In this document: positions 47,659 to 61,400 of the stretch, in pieces
How positions within the stretch are numbered: position 1 is the first letter of the stretch
How the letters are laid out: each line of letters starts with the position of its first letter
The notes under the pieces: model-generated
What the model was told of the DNA's origin: nothing
Database searches by the model: none
Seen by the model: only the letters and a program-made list of their open reading frames with translations
Made by a program: the position numbers and the translations under genes
Assembly: GCA_013397865.1 (NCBI GenBank)
Contig: VZTI01003363.1
Coordinates: forward strand, 915,080 to 979,079
Direction: 5' to 3'
DNA from: Struthidea cinerea
Lineage: Eukaryota > Chordata > Aves > Passeriformes > Corcoracidae
Length of the DNA: 64,000 nucleotides

Positions 47659-49418
47659 GAAGGCAAAAATCTAAGGAGTATCTGGCAGGTAAAATTTGAA
47701 GAAATAAACCTTGTCACTATAATAGAACACACAAAAAAAGGTAGGTATATGTCACTTTTGGTATTTTTTTTTCCAAACCAGGAGAATATTAGCAATCTAA
47801 TGTATTTGAAGTTGCTAGGATAATTGCAGGTAACATCTTAATACTGGAGATGCCTTTGAGCATCTTAGTTCCAACCACACCAAGAAGACGTATGTATGTA
47901 TCAAATATGATTTTACTGCTCTGTAGACTCTCTCAAAGGACTTTCAAATGTCAAAAAACAAAAAAGGCCATTGTCTTTATATGATGCTTTATAGAAGTCA
48001 GCTTCTAACAAATGAGTACTTTAATCAGATGTTAAGAGAATTTAGGGATTTTAGACAATTTCTTTCTGGAATGAACAGAATCAATCATCAATGATGCATA
48101 GCTGAATTTTGCACTATTTCTGGGCAATGGAGCCCCACAAGGGATTGCCTGGATTTGTCCTCAAACATGTGTACAATTCCATGGAATCTAAAGTAGCGTC
48201 TGGCCACCTCTTTGTGAATTACTGAACATAACTGAGATGAGTAAGCTACAAAACTGGTGAATACAAAGTGGGAGCAACCTTCTACCACCTAGTGAGCTTT
48301 AAGCATTTGTCTTTAGGCATTTCAATGTTTATGCATCCTTTTTGAATACCACCAGGTTTGACTTACAGCTCACATGGACAACAAGTCTATCAAATCTAGT
48401 GTCAAAATATATTTGTTTAGAGTTTCAAAAAAGCTATGGGATGTTGAAAATCCTGGAACATCACTTGGCTGCATAATAGAGATGAAGACAATCTCTTTGC
48501 CTAGAGCAGCAGTCGGATGAAAGCCCTGTTTATGAAATCCTCAGTGTACAGTAACCAGAAAAACACCAGGTACTTGAATGTATCAGGAAGAAATATTCTG
48601 ATATAGAAAGACTGACAGACATACCAAGGAGATATCTTATTTCAAGCATTTGAAGGAAAAAAAGAGTAAAATAAAAAGGAAGGTTTAGCACTTATTATTC
48701 ATGAGTAGACTTGTGCAAATAATAGATATTGTGGTTCAGTGGCCTTACAGAAATGTATATAAATAAAATTTCATGAAGTCTACTGAACATATTCAATCCC
48801 TGTTTTCTTTTTACAATGCACTTATATATTTCTGTTTGACAAAACTGAAATATTTTGGTTTTTTCCACTTCTAATACCTCTATTTTCTGCCTGAGACGAT
48901 AAATCAAATAAAATCAACAGCAGTTTTATTGCTCCAAAACTATTTCTTCAGCATTTTTTTCCTTCAGAGTACACTTTGAACAGCTGTGCTTATGAATATT
49001 TTGTGCATAGGCAAAGAGTGTGCATTTGCTGCTTTTATAAGGAAATTTAAAAAAAATAACCAACAAAACCTACAGATCCTGAAAAGGCAAACAATGTATA
49101 TTCAAACCATACACGTGCTAAAGCATGTTTCAGTTTTAAGCATTCTCTAGCATGTGTCAAAGTTCATAAGCTAGGACAGAATCAACAGCTTTCCAACAAA
49201 TTAATGGTGCTTGGCTTTGGAAAGATGTAAGCATAGACTAACTAGAAACCATAGAGCAGTTAGATATTTTGGAATAGTTGTTGTTATAGGGACTGTAGGA
49301 ATGCAGATGCAACAGGAAAAAGTAGATTTTGTAAGTGATTGCTGCAAAATTATTTTTTTTAGCATGAAATACCCAAGTTATTTAGTAATGATAAAGGATG
49401 TTGCTTATATCGGCTAGT
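47659..49418. other. Unannotated DNA
   Basis: Nothing recognised apart from A/T runs. Confidence 0.5.
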
Positions 49419-49466
49419 AAAAATGTGTAAATTTCTAGCATTAAAAATGTGTAAATTTCTAGCATT
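49419..49466. repeat. 24-bp perfect tandem duplication
   Basis: The unit, AAAAATGTGTAAATTTCTAG followed by CATT, occurs twice head to tail (49419-49442, 49443-49466). Confidence 0.95.
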
Positions 49467-49756
49467 TGCAGAATCATAACATTTCTCTGTCTTACTTAAA
49501 AAAAAGTCAATACTACCTGCCACATTTACCAAAATATTGTTAAACAAAAGCTTAATCTAACACAAATTCTGGGCAATAAAAAAATCAGACTAGTATAGCT
49601 ACTCATGTAGTAGAGTATACAGAGCCTTTTTTCTGCAACAAGTACATATTTGAAATTATTAACTGAAAAATTAATCAATGATGAAAGCCATTATGGCAAA
49701 AATATAAGGTATTTGATGCTAAGATAATTCAGTCTAAAATTCAGCCTGAAATACTT

Positions 49757-49800
49757 GATGATCCTAGAGACCTCTTCCAACCTTAATGATTCTCTGAGAT
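49757..49800 (+). mobile_element. Very short CR1 3' end, + strand
   Basis: GATGATCCTAGAGACCTCTT, CCAACCTTAATGATTC and TCTGAGA match the last about 45 bp of CR1. Either an extremely truncated insertion or the end of a decayed copy. Confidence 0.65.
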
Positions 49801-49938
49801 CTGGAGAGAAAGGACATGCTTGCACAAAGTAAACAAATTTCTCTGAAAAGCCATTTTGTACAGAGTATATTCATTAACACTGGTGACTCAAAAACCGATA
49901 GCATTGATATGAAAAACAAACAGGTCCAGAAAAATTAA

Positions 49939-50053
49939 GTTTGGAAGGGACCTTTGGTGCCTAGCTGTCCTCTAGTGCAACCACCTTCTCCAAACAGAGC
50001 CAATTTCCACGGGGGATGAGGTTGCTCAGGGCCCTGTCCAGCTAAATCTTGGC
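49939..50053 (-). mobile_element. CR1 fragment, - strand
   Basis: TTTGGAAGGGACCTTTGGTG, CCACCTTCTCCAAACAGAGC and GAGGTTGCTCAGGGCCCTGT are the reverse complement of the CR1 3' UTR. The octamer tail is lost. It lies about 140 bp from a + strand CR1 tail, so two insertions face away from a common point or one was rearranged. Confidence 0.75.
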
Positions 50054-53000
50054 TGACACACAAGCTTGTGTCATGGCCCAGATAGGACATGAATCTCCCA
50101 AGGATGAGAGAAGGAAGTTATTCAGAATGAAATAGAACAACGAAATTCCCTTCTTATTCTGAGCATGTCTTGGTTAGCTGAAGTGATTTGGATTCTTTTT
50201 GGAAAGGCAAAGTATATCAGTGAATACTCTGGGATGGCAGGTAGACAAATGTGTCCCTGTGGGGATGCTTCTGAGCACGGGGGTATCTTAGGCTTAGTAA
50301 CACTGCTTAAGAGCACTAAGAGGACCTCCCTCTAGGTGTTTCATGGCACAGGAGACTCTTCCCCAAACTTTTTTTAACAGTATTGTAGCTCATGAGAAGT
50401 GCATCAAATACTTTGAATTTATTAGCCCGTTATTCTGCATCACCAGTTATAGACATTTGTACAAAATAGGTCACCAGTGTAGTTGTAGCTGTTAATTGGA
50501 CATTGAGACACCTTCCTGGCTAATTTAATTGTATCTGTGAGAGGGTTTTTGTATAACCAGTATTTAGAAAGTCTGTATATAGTGGTTATATTTTATTTCA
50601 TATTTTTACAAGACTTATTGTAATGCCAGGTACATAGATGGACTAGAGCTCTTAGTGTTTCCTCATTTGCTTAAATAGTTGCCCTTTTTGGCTTTACTTT
50701 GTACTTTGTACCAATCCCCTAGTCTCACACTTATAGTAAGAAGAAGAATTAAAAAAATTTGAATGAGGAACAAGAACATACACAGATCTTAATGGCTAAA
50801 AGTCCAGCATTACAATGAGATATTCACACAGCACCTAAGCTTATGTGAAGCTATGAGAAAAAAGGTAGAATCCCAAAATCCCTTAAAAAATGATGGGTGG
50901 AGGTAGATGCTATGGAAGGTGAGTCAGAGTTTGTAAGTGAGGTATTAGCAGTTATTCTTCAGGCATTGTCAGAACGTCTTCAAAAGTGGGTTGTGGGGAC
51001 ACTTTTCCTGAAATGAAAGATACATTATCTGTTCCTCCATTAATATACACTGCCAATTCTTCTGTTAGTATTAATTTGTTCCTAAACTTTTAACTGTACT
51101 AATATTTGCTCAGGTCTTTTATCTTTCCAGTTCTCTTCACTGGATTTTGTGCTCTGTATCATGATCAGTGATACCAGGGTAGCTCAAAGAGTAAACGTAC
51201 TTCTGACTTTAGATGTTACTCATTATTTTTTATGTGGTTGTCATTGCTTTTTATTTAATGGCAGTCTGAATCCTGTGTTTATGCCCCTTTTGATTAGTAG
51301 AGTAAATGGCAAAGATAAGTGACAGCATTTGACTTTGCCTGTTGAAACAGTGACACAGGGTAGGACACAGGATTGGATAAACAACTGTTTGAAATTAGAC
51401 ACTGTGTGTGTGGAAATGGAGATGTGTCAGTCAGGGAATAGAGCATGGTGAGGTCTCAGACCTCTGCTACCTTTAATGGGACCAGCTTGCTGGTGGGAAG
51501 AAACTTGAGGAATATTAAATGGCTCATGGAACAAATAAAAGCTTTTGGAGAACTGCTTTGAAAAATGAGTGCTTTCTGGCAAATGGAAGTATACCTCGGT
51601 TGCATAGTACTGCTATGTCCAGCAGGCTCAAAGCAACACAATAAGGGCAGCAGTGGTATTGTATCAGGGACAGAAGATAAATGAAGTATTGATTTCAGAA
51701 CCAGCAGAATGCCACAGAAGGGACATACAATATTTCTATGGGGCCAGATCCTCACTTGCTGTAATTCGGTATTGTTTCATTGAAGTCAAGCTGATTTATG
51801 TCAGCTGTAGTTCTGGCCAGGTGTATTTATAACAGGGAGGCATAAATAAAAGTCATGTCCAGAGTGCTTGGTAGGATCTGGTTTCACAAAACCAAATGAT
51901 GAATACACAGGCATTACAGTTCATCTGTTCTTTCAACTTACGGCTGTGCTCACCTTCAGATAATTTCTGATCTGTCTTTAGCCTTTCTGAATAGCTCTTT
52001 CCCTTGCTTCCTGGAGTCTTGTTTCATCCTGATGTTCTCCAGCTGAAGAAATTATTTTCCTGCGGAGGCATAAAGACAATTGCTAACATGTCCTCTGCAA
52101 GCTCTCCTGGTTTGCACCATTCTTTTCCTTTAGTGCCACAAAAAGGTTCATTGCATTGGGGTCTTCATTTTGGGGTTCCTTCCTACCTGGTAGAAGGTCC
52201 CACCAAAAAGAGAGTGGCCAGTGTTGGAAACATCAGCATGGGTCAAGGTCTCCCAACATTATAGGATGTATCAATCTTGTCTGCATGCTCAGAAAGAGAT
52301 GGACCCTGGAAATAAATCACTTCATTCTAGGGGTTTCAAGAAGGGTAGCCCTGTATGAATGCCAGCAGTGTGCTAACAGAGGATCCCACAAAACACTGCT
52401 GCCCCACTGGGACTGTGGGATGCTCATCAGAAAGCCATACATTTGTACCTTCAAAAAATAATAAAAAAAAAGGTCTATGCATGGTCTGGTCTCTGTGCAG
52501 TGTTTCATGTTTGCAGTTTATAGCTTAGCTGAGACAACCTAGACTGCCTGGCAGTCTGCTCTGGTCTGAGTGTCTTAGAGAAGAACAGAAACCACAATCT
52601 CATTTTTTATCTAAATAGAGAGGATTGTAAAAATTCAGAGGAATACATCTCTTTGAAACATTTTGATTAAATTTTCCCTGAGAGAATTTTGTACAATCAC
52701 TTTGAGGTTTCTTTTTCTAGCAGACATGGAAATGATACAAAATGTACCGTTTACATGCAATTTCATTTTGACTACACTTAATACTTGATTTTGTCTTGAT
52801 TTACTAATTGTGAGATGAAAGTTAAACTTCAGGTTACTAAGTATTAAAGTACATTCATTTCACTGTTCAAAATATTCAGGCATGCTGTATAGAATTCTCC
52901 AGGTCATATGTGTGCAATAATCTTAGGTTATTGGTAAAAGAAATTTAAAAACCTTTCCCACTAGATACAGTTGCTTTAAAATTAATTACTGAAATTCCAT

Positions 53001-55072
53001 GATTTTTGATTTGTTATAACCATTTGTGTTTAACCAATTTGGGTTTAACTACATGCCAACCTGAATAACACATACTCCTTGAATAATGTTAACATGTTTT
53101 ACTCAATCTCTTGATTGAATACTATTCACACAGGTCTTCAAATCAGAGAAGATCAAAGGAAAGAAAATCATGAGCCTTTTTATCTATGCATTTTTTTAAA
53201 AAATCTGTCCTGTTAGTTGACTTTAATGTACAATGTGGGGAACTGATAGAAGAAACTACCTAACCCAAATATAAAGATTCTATTACAGTGTAAAAGAGAC
53301 TCGTAAATCTGAAAGCCTGTATTGATTAGTTAGCATATATTTTCCCACAAAAACTGCAAGTCTTTTCAGTTGTTTATAATCCATGTTGTAATCCATGTTG
53401 GTATAATTTAGCTATAGGGCCCACTAGGCCACACTGAGAAGAAAAGTCTCTCAACTCCGTAGCTAAGTTCAGAACAATATTTTATGATGAGCAAGCAGTT
53501 ACTTGGGATGGGAAACAAACTCTTGGACAAAACACTTTATTTTATTTTATTTTCCTCCCTATTTCACACATCCAATGGAAATTTGGCCAGCTAGATCTCC
53601 TGATTTTTCTCTGCTTAACCAAATTGTTGTGAAGGGCTTCCTTTGTTTTTTTGGTTTTGTTTTTTTTTTAAGTGCAAACAACTTACATCTTCAAAGGTCA
53701 TTTTCATTTTGCTTAAAGTAAATCCTTAAAAAAGTGTGTGATGCAAGAATATTGAACATGCAAAAGACAGTATTTTTCAGTGTTTCTCTAATTCCTTGAA
53801 CTATGGAAGAAGGCCCTATACTCGTTTGGGCACGATGCATGCTTTCCTGTGGAAAATGGAAAAGTGGATGAGTATACACATGGCAAGGGGCAGACTGTGA
53901 GCATGCAAATGAAATCTCAGCGTTAACGAGTGGGCATGAAAAATCACCTTGTTATAGCCATTTACTTCAAATAATACCTATTCATTTAATGAAGGAGGAG
54001 AAATCTTTCTTTCAGGATGAACTGCTTTAACAGTAGAACTTGGGAACTTCCACAGAACAGAGCTGACCACGAGGAAACAATAAATTGGCTCAGCTGCTCT
54101 CTGGCAAAGTCTGTATCTATTTCTTGGCCATTTTCTACCACTGACCAAACAAAATCCATTAACACGAATCCTGAAGTTTGTTGAAAAGTAAGTGGCAATA
54201 GATATCCCTTAAACAATGGAAAGAGTAAAAGCAAGCCAGAGTTCACTCTCTCAATGCAGAATGGTTACTTTTCCACCTAATTATTTAAAGAAACCCAAAC
54301 ATGCATGTGTATGTAGAATAAAGAAAAGAATTTGGGGCTAAGGTGTTTGGGTTTTTAAAAAAAATTTACTATTAGAAAAATAGGTCCATTTTTAAGAAGC
54401 ACATCTCAGTACCATGAAACCCAGAAAATTTCAGCTTACTGCTTTTAATCATGTTGGTTACTTTCTCAACTGAAAATTATTCCGGGTAATACTTTTATTT
54501 ATTGATTTCTTATACCATTGTTACTAAACAGTGCAGAATGGAGGTAATCCTAATATGTCCTGAAGGAAGCACTTACCGTAATAAAAAATTAAATGGCTTG
54601 GTATTTTATTAGCATTTATAACTTATATGATATCAAAGATGCCCTTAAAGTTTTACAAACCTGTGGAAGGATTTGTAGATGCTAACAAACTAATTTAAAC
54701 AGACACAACAGTGTAAGTGAGCAAGTATGCAGGCAAAGCTGAGAGAGAAGATGCTTTAACACTAGTTGATGCATGTGACATGGATCCTCAAATCAAAAAG
54801 CTTTCATGGCCTATCCACAGCCAATCTATCATTTCCTGGGCAGCACTGGGAGGTCAGCACCTACCTTTCACTGACCTAGGATATCAGCTACTGTCATTGA
54901 CTAGTTACAATTTCAGACAGGCATTTTTCTGCTCTTTCCTGTTTTACTTGTCATTTGAAAGAACTCCTCATAAATATAGGTATCGAAGTTCTCTTTTAAA
55001 TGTCTCTTTAAATGTTTGCTGGCAGTGATGCCCTGAAAAGCATTGTAAAAAAATATGTCTGCTTCTGTGTTG
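50054..55072. other. Long unannotated stretch
   Basis: About 5 kb without a recognised gene, RNA or repeat family. Near 53380-53403 GTAATCCATGTT is repeated head to tail. T-rich tract near 53645-53670. Confidence 0.5.
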
Positions 55073-55119
55073 CGACTGTCGCTTACAATGTTGACGTCAA
55101 ATGTCTTGCGTTTTTGGCG
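55073..55119. promoter_or_regulatory. CpG cluster around a perfect CRE
   Basis: Five CpG dinucleotides lie in 47 bp of otherwise CpG-poor DNA. The centre is TTGACGTCAA (55091-55100), a 10-bp palindrome that contains the cAMP response element TGACGTCA (55092-55099). GCGACTGTCGC just upstream is a second small inverted repeat. A CREB/ATF site is the established reading of TGACGTCA; use in vivo is inference. Confidence 0.35.
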
Positions 55120-57875
55120 TCTCTTGGTTTTTTTCTTTAAAACTTGTAAAACTTGCAGAAGATATGCTCTATAATTTTGTTGTGTGTTTGGTCAGCATTG
55201 TTTTGTTCTATGCCTAGTATTTGGTGAAAAGAAAAAAAAAATAATACACCCCACCTCTGCATACCAGTGGCTTTTAAGATGGAGTAGAAGAAGAAAAAGG
55301 AAAGGGAAGAAAAGGAAGACAGCAAGGTGCAACAGAGATGAATTTGTGGGCTACTTGGAGTCAAGTTATCCAGAAGAGGGAGAGGATGCAGAGGTAGTAA
55401 AGTAAGATAGTCATTGTAAGACAAAAAGGGATGATAATGTTGTGGTCCAAAAGACTCTGTGTTTATCTCAGTTAAATTTCACTGAAGAAAATACATTTTG
55501 ATACCACAGAGTTGATAGGTACCCAGTTACCCCTGTGACCTTTGTATTACATATGCCTCTTTAAAATACCACTTCTAAGAGCAATCCACAGATAATCCTA
55601 GTGTATGGCTTTCACTACAAGGTGCAAGGAAATTCCTCTGCTTGTGTTCCTGGGCCCTTGCCAGTCATGTGGGGATGATGGGATGATGAGAGCAGGCAGT
55701 GGTGGAGCTCAAATAATGAGGTATTCAGCAAATGAAAAATTTGAAGCAAACTTTTACTTGTATATATATGCACAATGCTGAATAATAAAAGTGCTTTCTT
55801 CTGTTCTAATGGAAAATCTATGAATATCCTTATGAAAAATACGTACTACTGGGTGAGTAAGAGTCTGACTAACTATTATGTCATTGTAAAATGGCTTGAG
55901 AAGTCGAGAAATACATCAGTGAGTCCAGAACAGAAACTGTGGCTGCAGGAAAAGGACTGACAGAAATGTTAGAATGTCAATTCTTGAGTGTGGTCCTGCC
56001 TGCAGCTTGCATCTGACATGCCTAAGGCAGTGCTCCCTGAAAGCAACAGCAGAACTGGCTGTGCCAGTTCTGCCTCTGTCAGAAATTTCTGTTCCTTAGT
56101 GACAATTACATAAAAAGCTCATCTATTCTACTGTATGATCTTGCTGTGCTGCTGTAGCCTTTGGGAAAGGTTGTGGTACAGCGTGAATCCTGGCCAACAC
56201 TTAGTGTAGAGGTTAGACGAGGACAGGCTAGAACCCATTCAGTTGTGTCACTAGTCTGTCACTGACTCTGTCAAAGAGTCCAGAAGCATAAGATAGAAAC
56301 TGCTTCAGTGTTTTTGCAATTTGCTGTAGGAAAACTCATCTTTTCTTGTGTCTGTTTAAAATTCAGAAAGCATATGTATTTCTCTTTATAAGCACACCTT
56401 GGAGTAATATTCCATTTTTTTTCATTTAACTTGCATATTTCTATCTAATTATTTCTTGTTGATCTGCCAGTACTCTGGGGGTTCTCTTACTCTGGAGACT
56501 AGAGCCTTCTGTCATCCTATACACACACAACTTCAGTGCCTCATAAAAAAGCATCTCATTGAGATTGAGAGCCTGGCAATCATTCACCTATATCTTTTCA
56601 GCTTTACTGTCCACTGCTCTTTCTTTGTTTGTCATATTGATTTTGTATTTTCAGCCACCCGTTGGCCTTGAGTAGGATGAATGATTGCATATTTTTTACA
56701 TTGCAGTAATGTCTCATGGCAATGACAATTCAGTCAGAGAGCAGGGCCCTGTGCAAATGTCCAGCTGGATGGATAAACCCTGAAAGAACGGTCTGCCAGA
56801 AAAACAACAGTCAGAGCAAGTAAATAGGATGAACTATCCCACACAAACATATTGCAGGATAAAGTCCCATTGGTTTTATTATAATAAAGAATAAATCTGT
56901 GCTGACATAGTGAAGTGGTGAGAGGTTCAGAAGATAATGACTTTAATGAATTTTAGGAGAGAAAATAAGCTAGATTTTAACTTCATCTCATTAAAGGAGC
57001 ACAGAACTACAAGGGATTTGCTTTGTCACAGTGTCTTGTACTTGTCAAAGTCTTCCTGCTGGCCCAGTCAAGTCAACCTTGGCATTTTAACCCCTTTCAC
57101 TATGTGAGGTGCATTTCTTTTAGAAAGTAAACATGAAATCACTGGAGAGGACTGAATTTTTTTTCTCTTCAGGAATAAAAATATCTCCATGGAAGTCCTG
57201 CATGTGTCCTTTGGTGCCTTCTAAGTTGCATCCTTGCTGTGTGCCATGACTTTGAAGATGACTCCAAAACCAAATGGGCACCCCACAGCTGCCTGTGTCA
57301 GCTGGGATTTAGGGCACAAGAAACACATTGTATTTCACCACTGCTCTGTGGCTTCTCTGCTTTCCTTTTCGCTTCAAGTTACCCAGTAAGGAGGAGAAGT
57401 CTTTCTAGTTTAGGTCTTAGTTATCTGAGAAGACACCTTTTCTCCCCTGTGCAATACTGCAGCCATTGAGACAGCCTGCCAAGGGAGCAATCTCTGGATT
57501 GAACCGTCCCAAAACCATCTGATCATGCATCTGACCTTCACATACTCAAGAGGCTTCCTGTGTTGATCAGGTGGATCCCACGTCACATCAGTATGCCTGA
57601 AATCTAAGGGCTGCACTCGGATTCTGACGCCACAAATAGTGTTCCTGTCTGGACACGATCATGCATGTGCTCACCAATAGAGAAATGTGAATGTATATAT
57701 AGATTATACTGCCTCACTTCAGGGCACAGCCAAAGGACACACTGGCAGTCTCAGCTGAGCAGAAGGATGAACTAACTGCCAAGCTGGTTCGTGACAATTT
57801 TTGTTGTTGGCCTCTACAGCTCCCGGTGAACATGAATAGCAGCTAATAGAGGGAATCAGTCTACAGAGTTAATTG
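55120..57875. other. Unannotated DNA
   Basis: No gene recognised. Contains the 11-bp hairpin at 56049 and a purine-rich patch at 55270-55330. Confidence 0.5.
56049..56073. repeat. Perfect 11-bp hairpin
   Basis: GCAGAACTGGC and GCCAGTTCTGC pair around TGT. More GC-rich than the other hairpins in the window, so more stable as RNA or as a cruciform. Confidence 0.95.
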
Positions 57876-58440
57876 AATCATAGAATCATTTAGGCTGGAA
57901 AAGACCTGTGAGGTCATTGAGTCCAACTGTTACCCCAGCACTGTCAAATCCAGCATTAAACCATGTCCCTAAGTGCCATATCTGCACATGTTTTAAATAC
58001 CTCCAGGGATGTTGACTCAACCAGTTCCCTGGGCAGCTTGTTCCAATTCTTTGCTCTTACAGCAAAATTAGTTCCCTAATATCAAATCTAAATCTCCCCT
58101 GTCAAGACAAGAGGCTATTTCCTTTTGACTATCACTTGTTACTTGGAAAAAGAAACTGACACCCACTTTGTTACACCCCCATCAAGCAACTGTAGACAGC
58201 AAAAAGGTCTCCCCTGAGCCTCCTTTTTTCCAGGCTAAACAACTCCAGCTCCCTCAGCCACTCCTCATAAAACTTGCACTCCAGCCCCTTCCCCAGCTCC
58301 ATTGCCCTTCTCTGGACTCATTCCAGCACATCAACATCCTTCTTGTAGTGAGGGGCCTAAAACTGAACACAGGATTTGAGGTGTGGCCTCACCAGTGCTG
58401 AGGACAGGGGGACAATCACTGCCCTGGTCCTGCCCACTGC
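57876..58440 (-). mobile_element. CR1 LINE, about 565 bp, - strand
   Basis: Starts AATCATAGAATCATTTAGGC, then GAGGTCATTGAGTCCAACTG, TTTAAATACCTCCAGGGATG, GTTACTTGGAAAAAGAAACT and AGGTCTCCCCTGAGCCTCCT, the reverse complement of a well-known avian CR1 3' region. At its inner end the - strand still encodes SALVRPHLKSCVQF (normally LVRPHLEYCVQFWAP) of ORF2. Sequence beyond about 58440 no longer matches. It is moderately diverged, with frame-breaking changes. Confidence 0.95.
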
Positions 58441-61400
58441 ACATTCAGACCTCAGACAGCCAAAAGAAGCTGTGTCCCACAGGAACCCGCCCTGCTTGTG
58501 TGAGGGTCTTTGCCCTTGGTGGTTAATGGCAGCCTGCATTTGGATGGTTTTTAAGGAGTCTTTCCCAATAACCAGAACTGCAATTTAGGAAATTTCCTCG
58601 TAGTGGATCAACCAGCTTTTTCAGGCCACTTTATGGATGGAAAGCATGACCCTAAAATCTACTCTGGAACAGCGCTGAGCAAGGGCAACCTGCAGTGCTT
58701 AACTTTTGAAATGTTTTTTGCTTTCTTCATGTGTCATTAATCTTTATCAAGCTGCTCTTCTGCTTGCAGGTGAATCATGTGAGATGTAGTTATGAGGTAG
58801 AGCCCTCTCTGAATTTTATGCTGCATTTTCCCATCAGTTTTGCTAGATTCCAAACTTAAAGACTGCCAGCTGGGGAATCTCAATTTGCCATTTACTTCCA
58901 ATGTGTCCTTCATAGTTAGTTTAACTGACAGAGCATCCAAGCTTGCCCTGGAGAACACACCGAACTGGAAAAAACCTCTTAGAAGCTGCCGGTGATAGCA
59001 AACTCACTGCTTCTTGAATGTTAGCAGCTAGTAACATAATATTGATACATGTCTACATTTTGGGAGGTTGGGAGTTTGTAAGTGAACTTCTGACTTTATA
59101 AACACAACTACATCCACAATCGACACTGTTAGTTTCTAGTCTAGTTGGGCAAAGATTCTGCCATAAATTGTCACACTTTCTTATTCATTAAATCAAAGTG
59201 ATATTTTTTCAGTGTGAGGATTTCTGCACCTTGCCTTCAGAAATTCACCTGGAATCACATCATAGCGGAAAGTTAGCCATCATGTCCAGATCATTTTTCT
59301 GCAGCTGTCATTCCAAAGACATGTTAATTTCCCCAGTTAGCTGAAGTTAAAAAATTAATCTAATTATTGAAAAATAATGGATGTAGAAAAATGTGTACAC
59401 GGTTTCTGTATGTTCTGAAATCTAAAATGCCTAGAGCTGCCCGGATTTCAAGTTCATGAGTCATCTAAACTCAAGCTCTAGAAATTCCAGGGGGCATGTT
59501 GTTAAATAATTCATGAGTGATGTCATTTTACTGCGTATCTCATTAGCAAAATGCTGCAGGAAAGAATTAGGGAAAAGAAGCTAAAACAATCCTGCTCCTA
59601 TCTCTCTATTCCTTTTTTCCCCCCCTAGAATTGTCATATCTAAAGAATTAACTTATAAGTGATAGGATAAAAAGCTTGTGTTAAATTACGGCATAAAAAT
59701 CTGTCAAGTGATGAGAAAAATTATGAGACTCCTTTCTGCTTCAATCCTATACCCAAATATGACTTGCACAGTCTTCTTTTGCAGAGTATAGGTATGTATG
59801 AATATGTATATCCACTTAATTTAAAATTATATATGTATGGAAAGGCTGGGAGAAATCTCTTTTGCAAGAAACTATATCCTGTGCCTTCCACACAAAAAAA
59901 GATAACAATGAAAAAGAAAAAAAATTTACCACTCGGTCTCAAAGTTATTAAAGCCTTTTTATTAGCTCTAGCACTGTGTAATATTCGAGTAAGCAATCAG
60001 GTTATGCAAATAATAATCTTCTTTTATCTAGAGTATGCATCTGTAATTAAGAATGTCAGTCACCTTATCTTGTAAACAGTCTGTTCTCAGTACACAAATA
60101 TGGAACCTGGTGCAGATGTGTCTGTGTATGCCAGAGCACCAATATATCATTTTTGCTGCATCTAAAGCCTGCAATTTCATGCTTAGCACTTGGCATTGTA
60201 ACCATGGTTATCTCCAGTTAGATGCAGAATACAGAGGCTTCAGCAGATGGGATTTTTACTTGGACCTCTGGCAATCAAAAATCAGAAAATCCCCAGAATA
60301 TATAGGCATAGCATATGGTAGATATATTAGTTTTATTTTCTACCTGATACACGAGGTTTAGACTTTATTGGAGTCTTTTCCTCAAACTTCTTTGCAAGCC
60401 AAGAGGACTGTTAAGTCATTTGCAAGAGAAATTTACCTCTTTTTCTGTGAGAGTTTTCCCTGTAAAAAACATAGAAGCCAAAAGGCTGATATTTCTCTAA
60501 GTGTGAGGTTGAAGTGACATGTTATCTGTAAGCATGTATATTTTCAAAGGCTTGGTTGCTTCATTTTTAATTTTACCTTAGGAGAATCTAGCATGTTGTT
60601 TCAAAATTTTTAGAAAGTATTAGAAGTTCACAGCATTGATATTAGCCTAGAATTTTCTACATTTTTGTGGGCCTCCATATGGCAGTGTTTGTTGAGCAGA
60701 AAGAATTTACAGCAGAATACATTAAGCAGATGACCAGTGTATCTTTACAGGTTGAAATAAATTACTCAGTTTCTGAGGAGTGAGTATGATTGTGATTTTT
60801 TCCTTTCTGAAGACTGAGTGCTTATATACATTGTCTTACAGTTTTAACTTCCTAAATGCATAGAATTTTCTGTAAACTTAATGTTTTCTGTGAAAAAGTG
60901 TAATAATTTCAATCCTTATCTTCAAAGAATTTTCTTTCTAAGTTGCAGAAAATTTGACATGCTTCAGTGGGCTGGATATTTCCACTGGGAGTCACCAGGT
61001 ACCATGCTGTAGACATTATATCTTTGCCTTGCAGCAGCTAAAGAATATTTCTTGTCAGGAACAGAAAGGAGAAATAGCATCCTTCCAAAGTAAAATTGGA
61101 TATGCTCTTAAATAACAATATCTACTGTAAAGAAAAAAGCTGGGGTGAACATTAGCTCAACCTTTCAGACAAAACCATTTACTCCATATCTGTTATTTTT
61201 ATTCATTTGTTGGAGCCCTGACCTGGTAAATGGAGGTTACTCTGAAAACTGCACTTAATAACTGCTACTGTTATTCGCCATACTCTATACTGAATGAGTG
61301 ACCTACTGACAGAGTACTCAGCCTTACTGAGACACGTTGGAAGCATGGTGCAAGAGTCAAGAGTGAATTCCAGAAGCATTTGAGACCCTTGTCATCAGTC

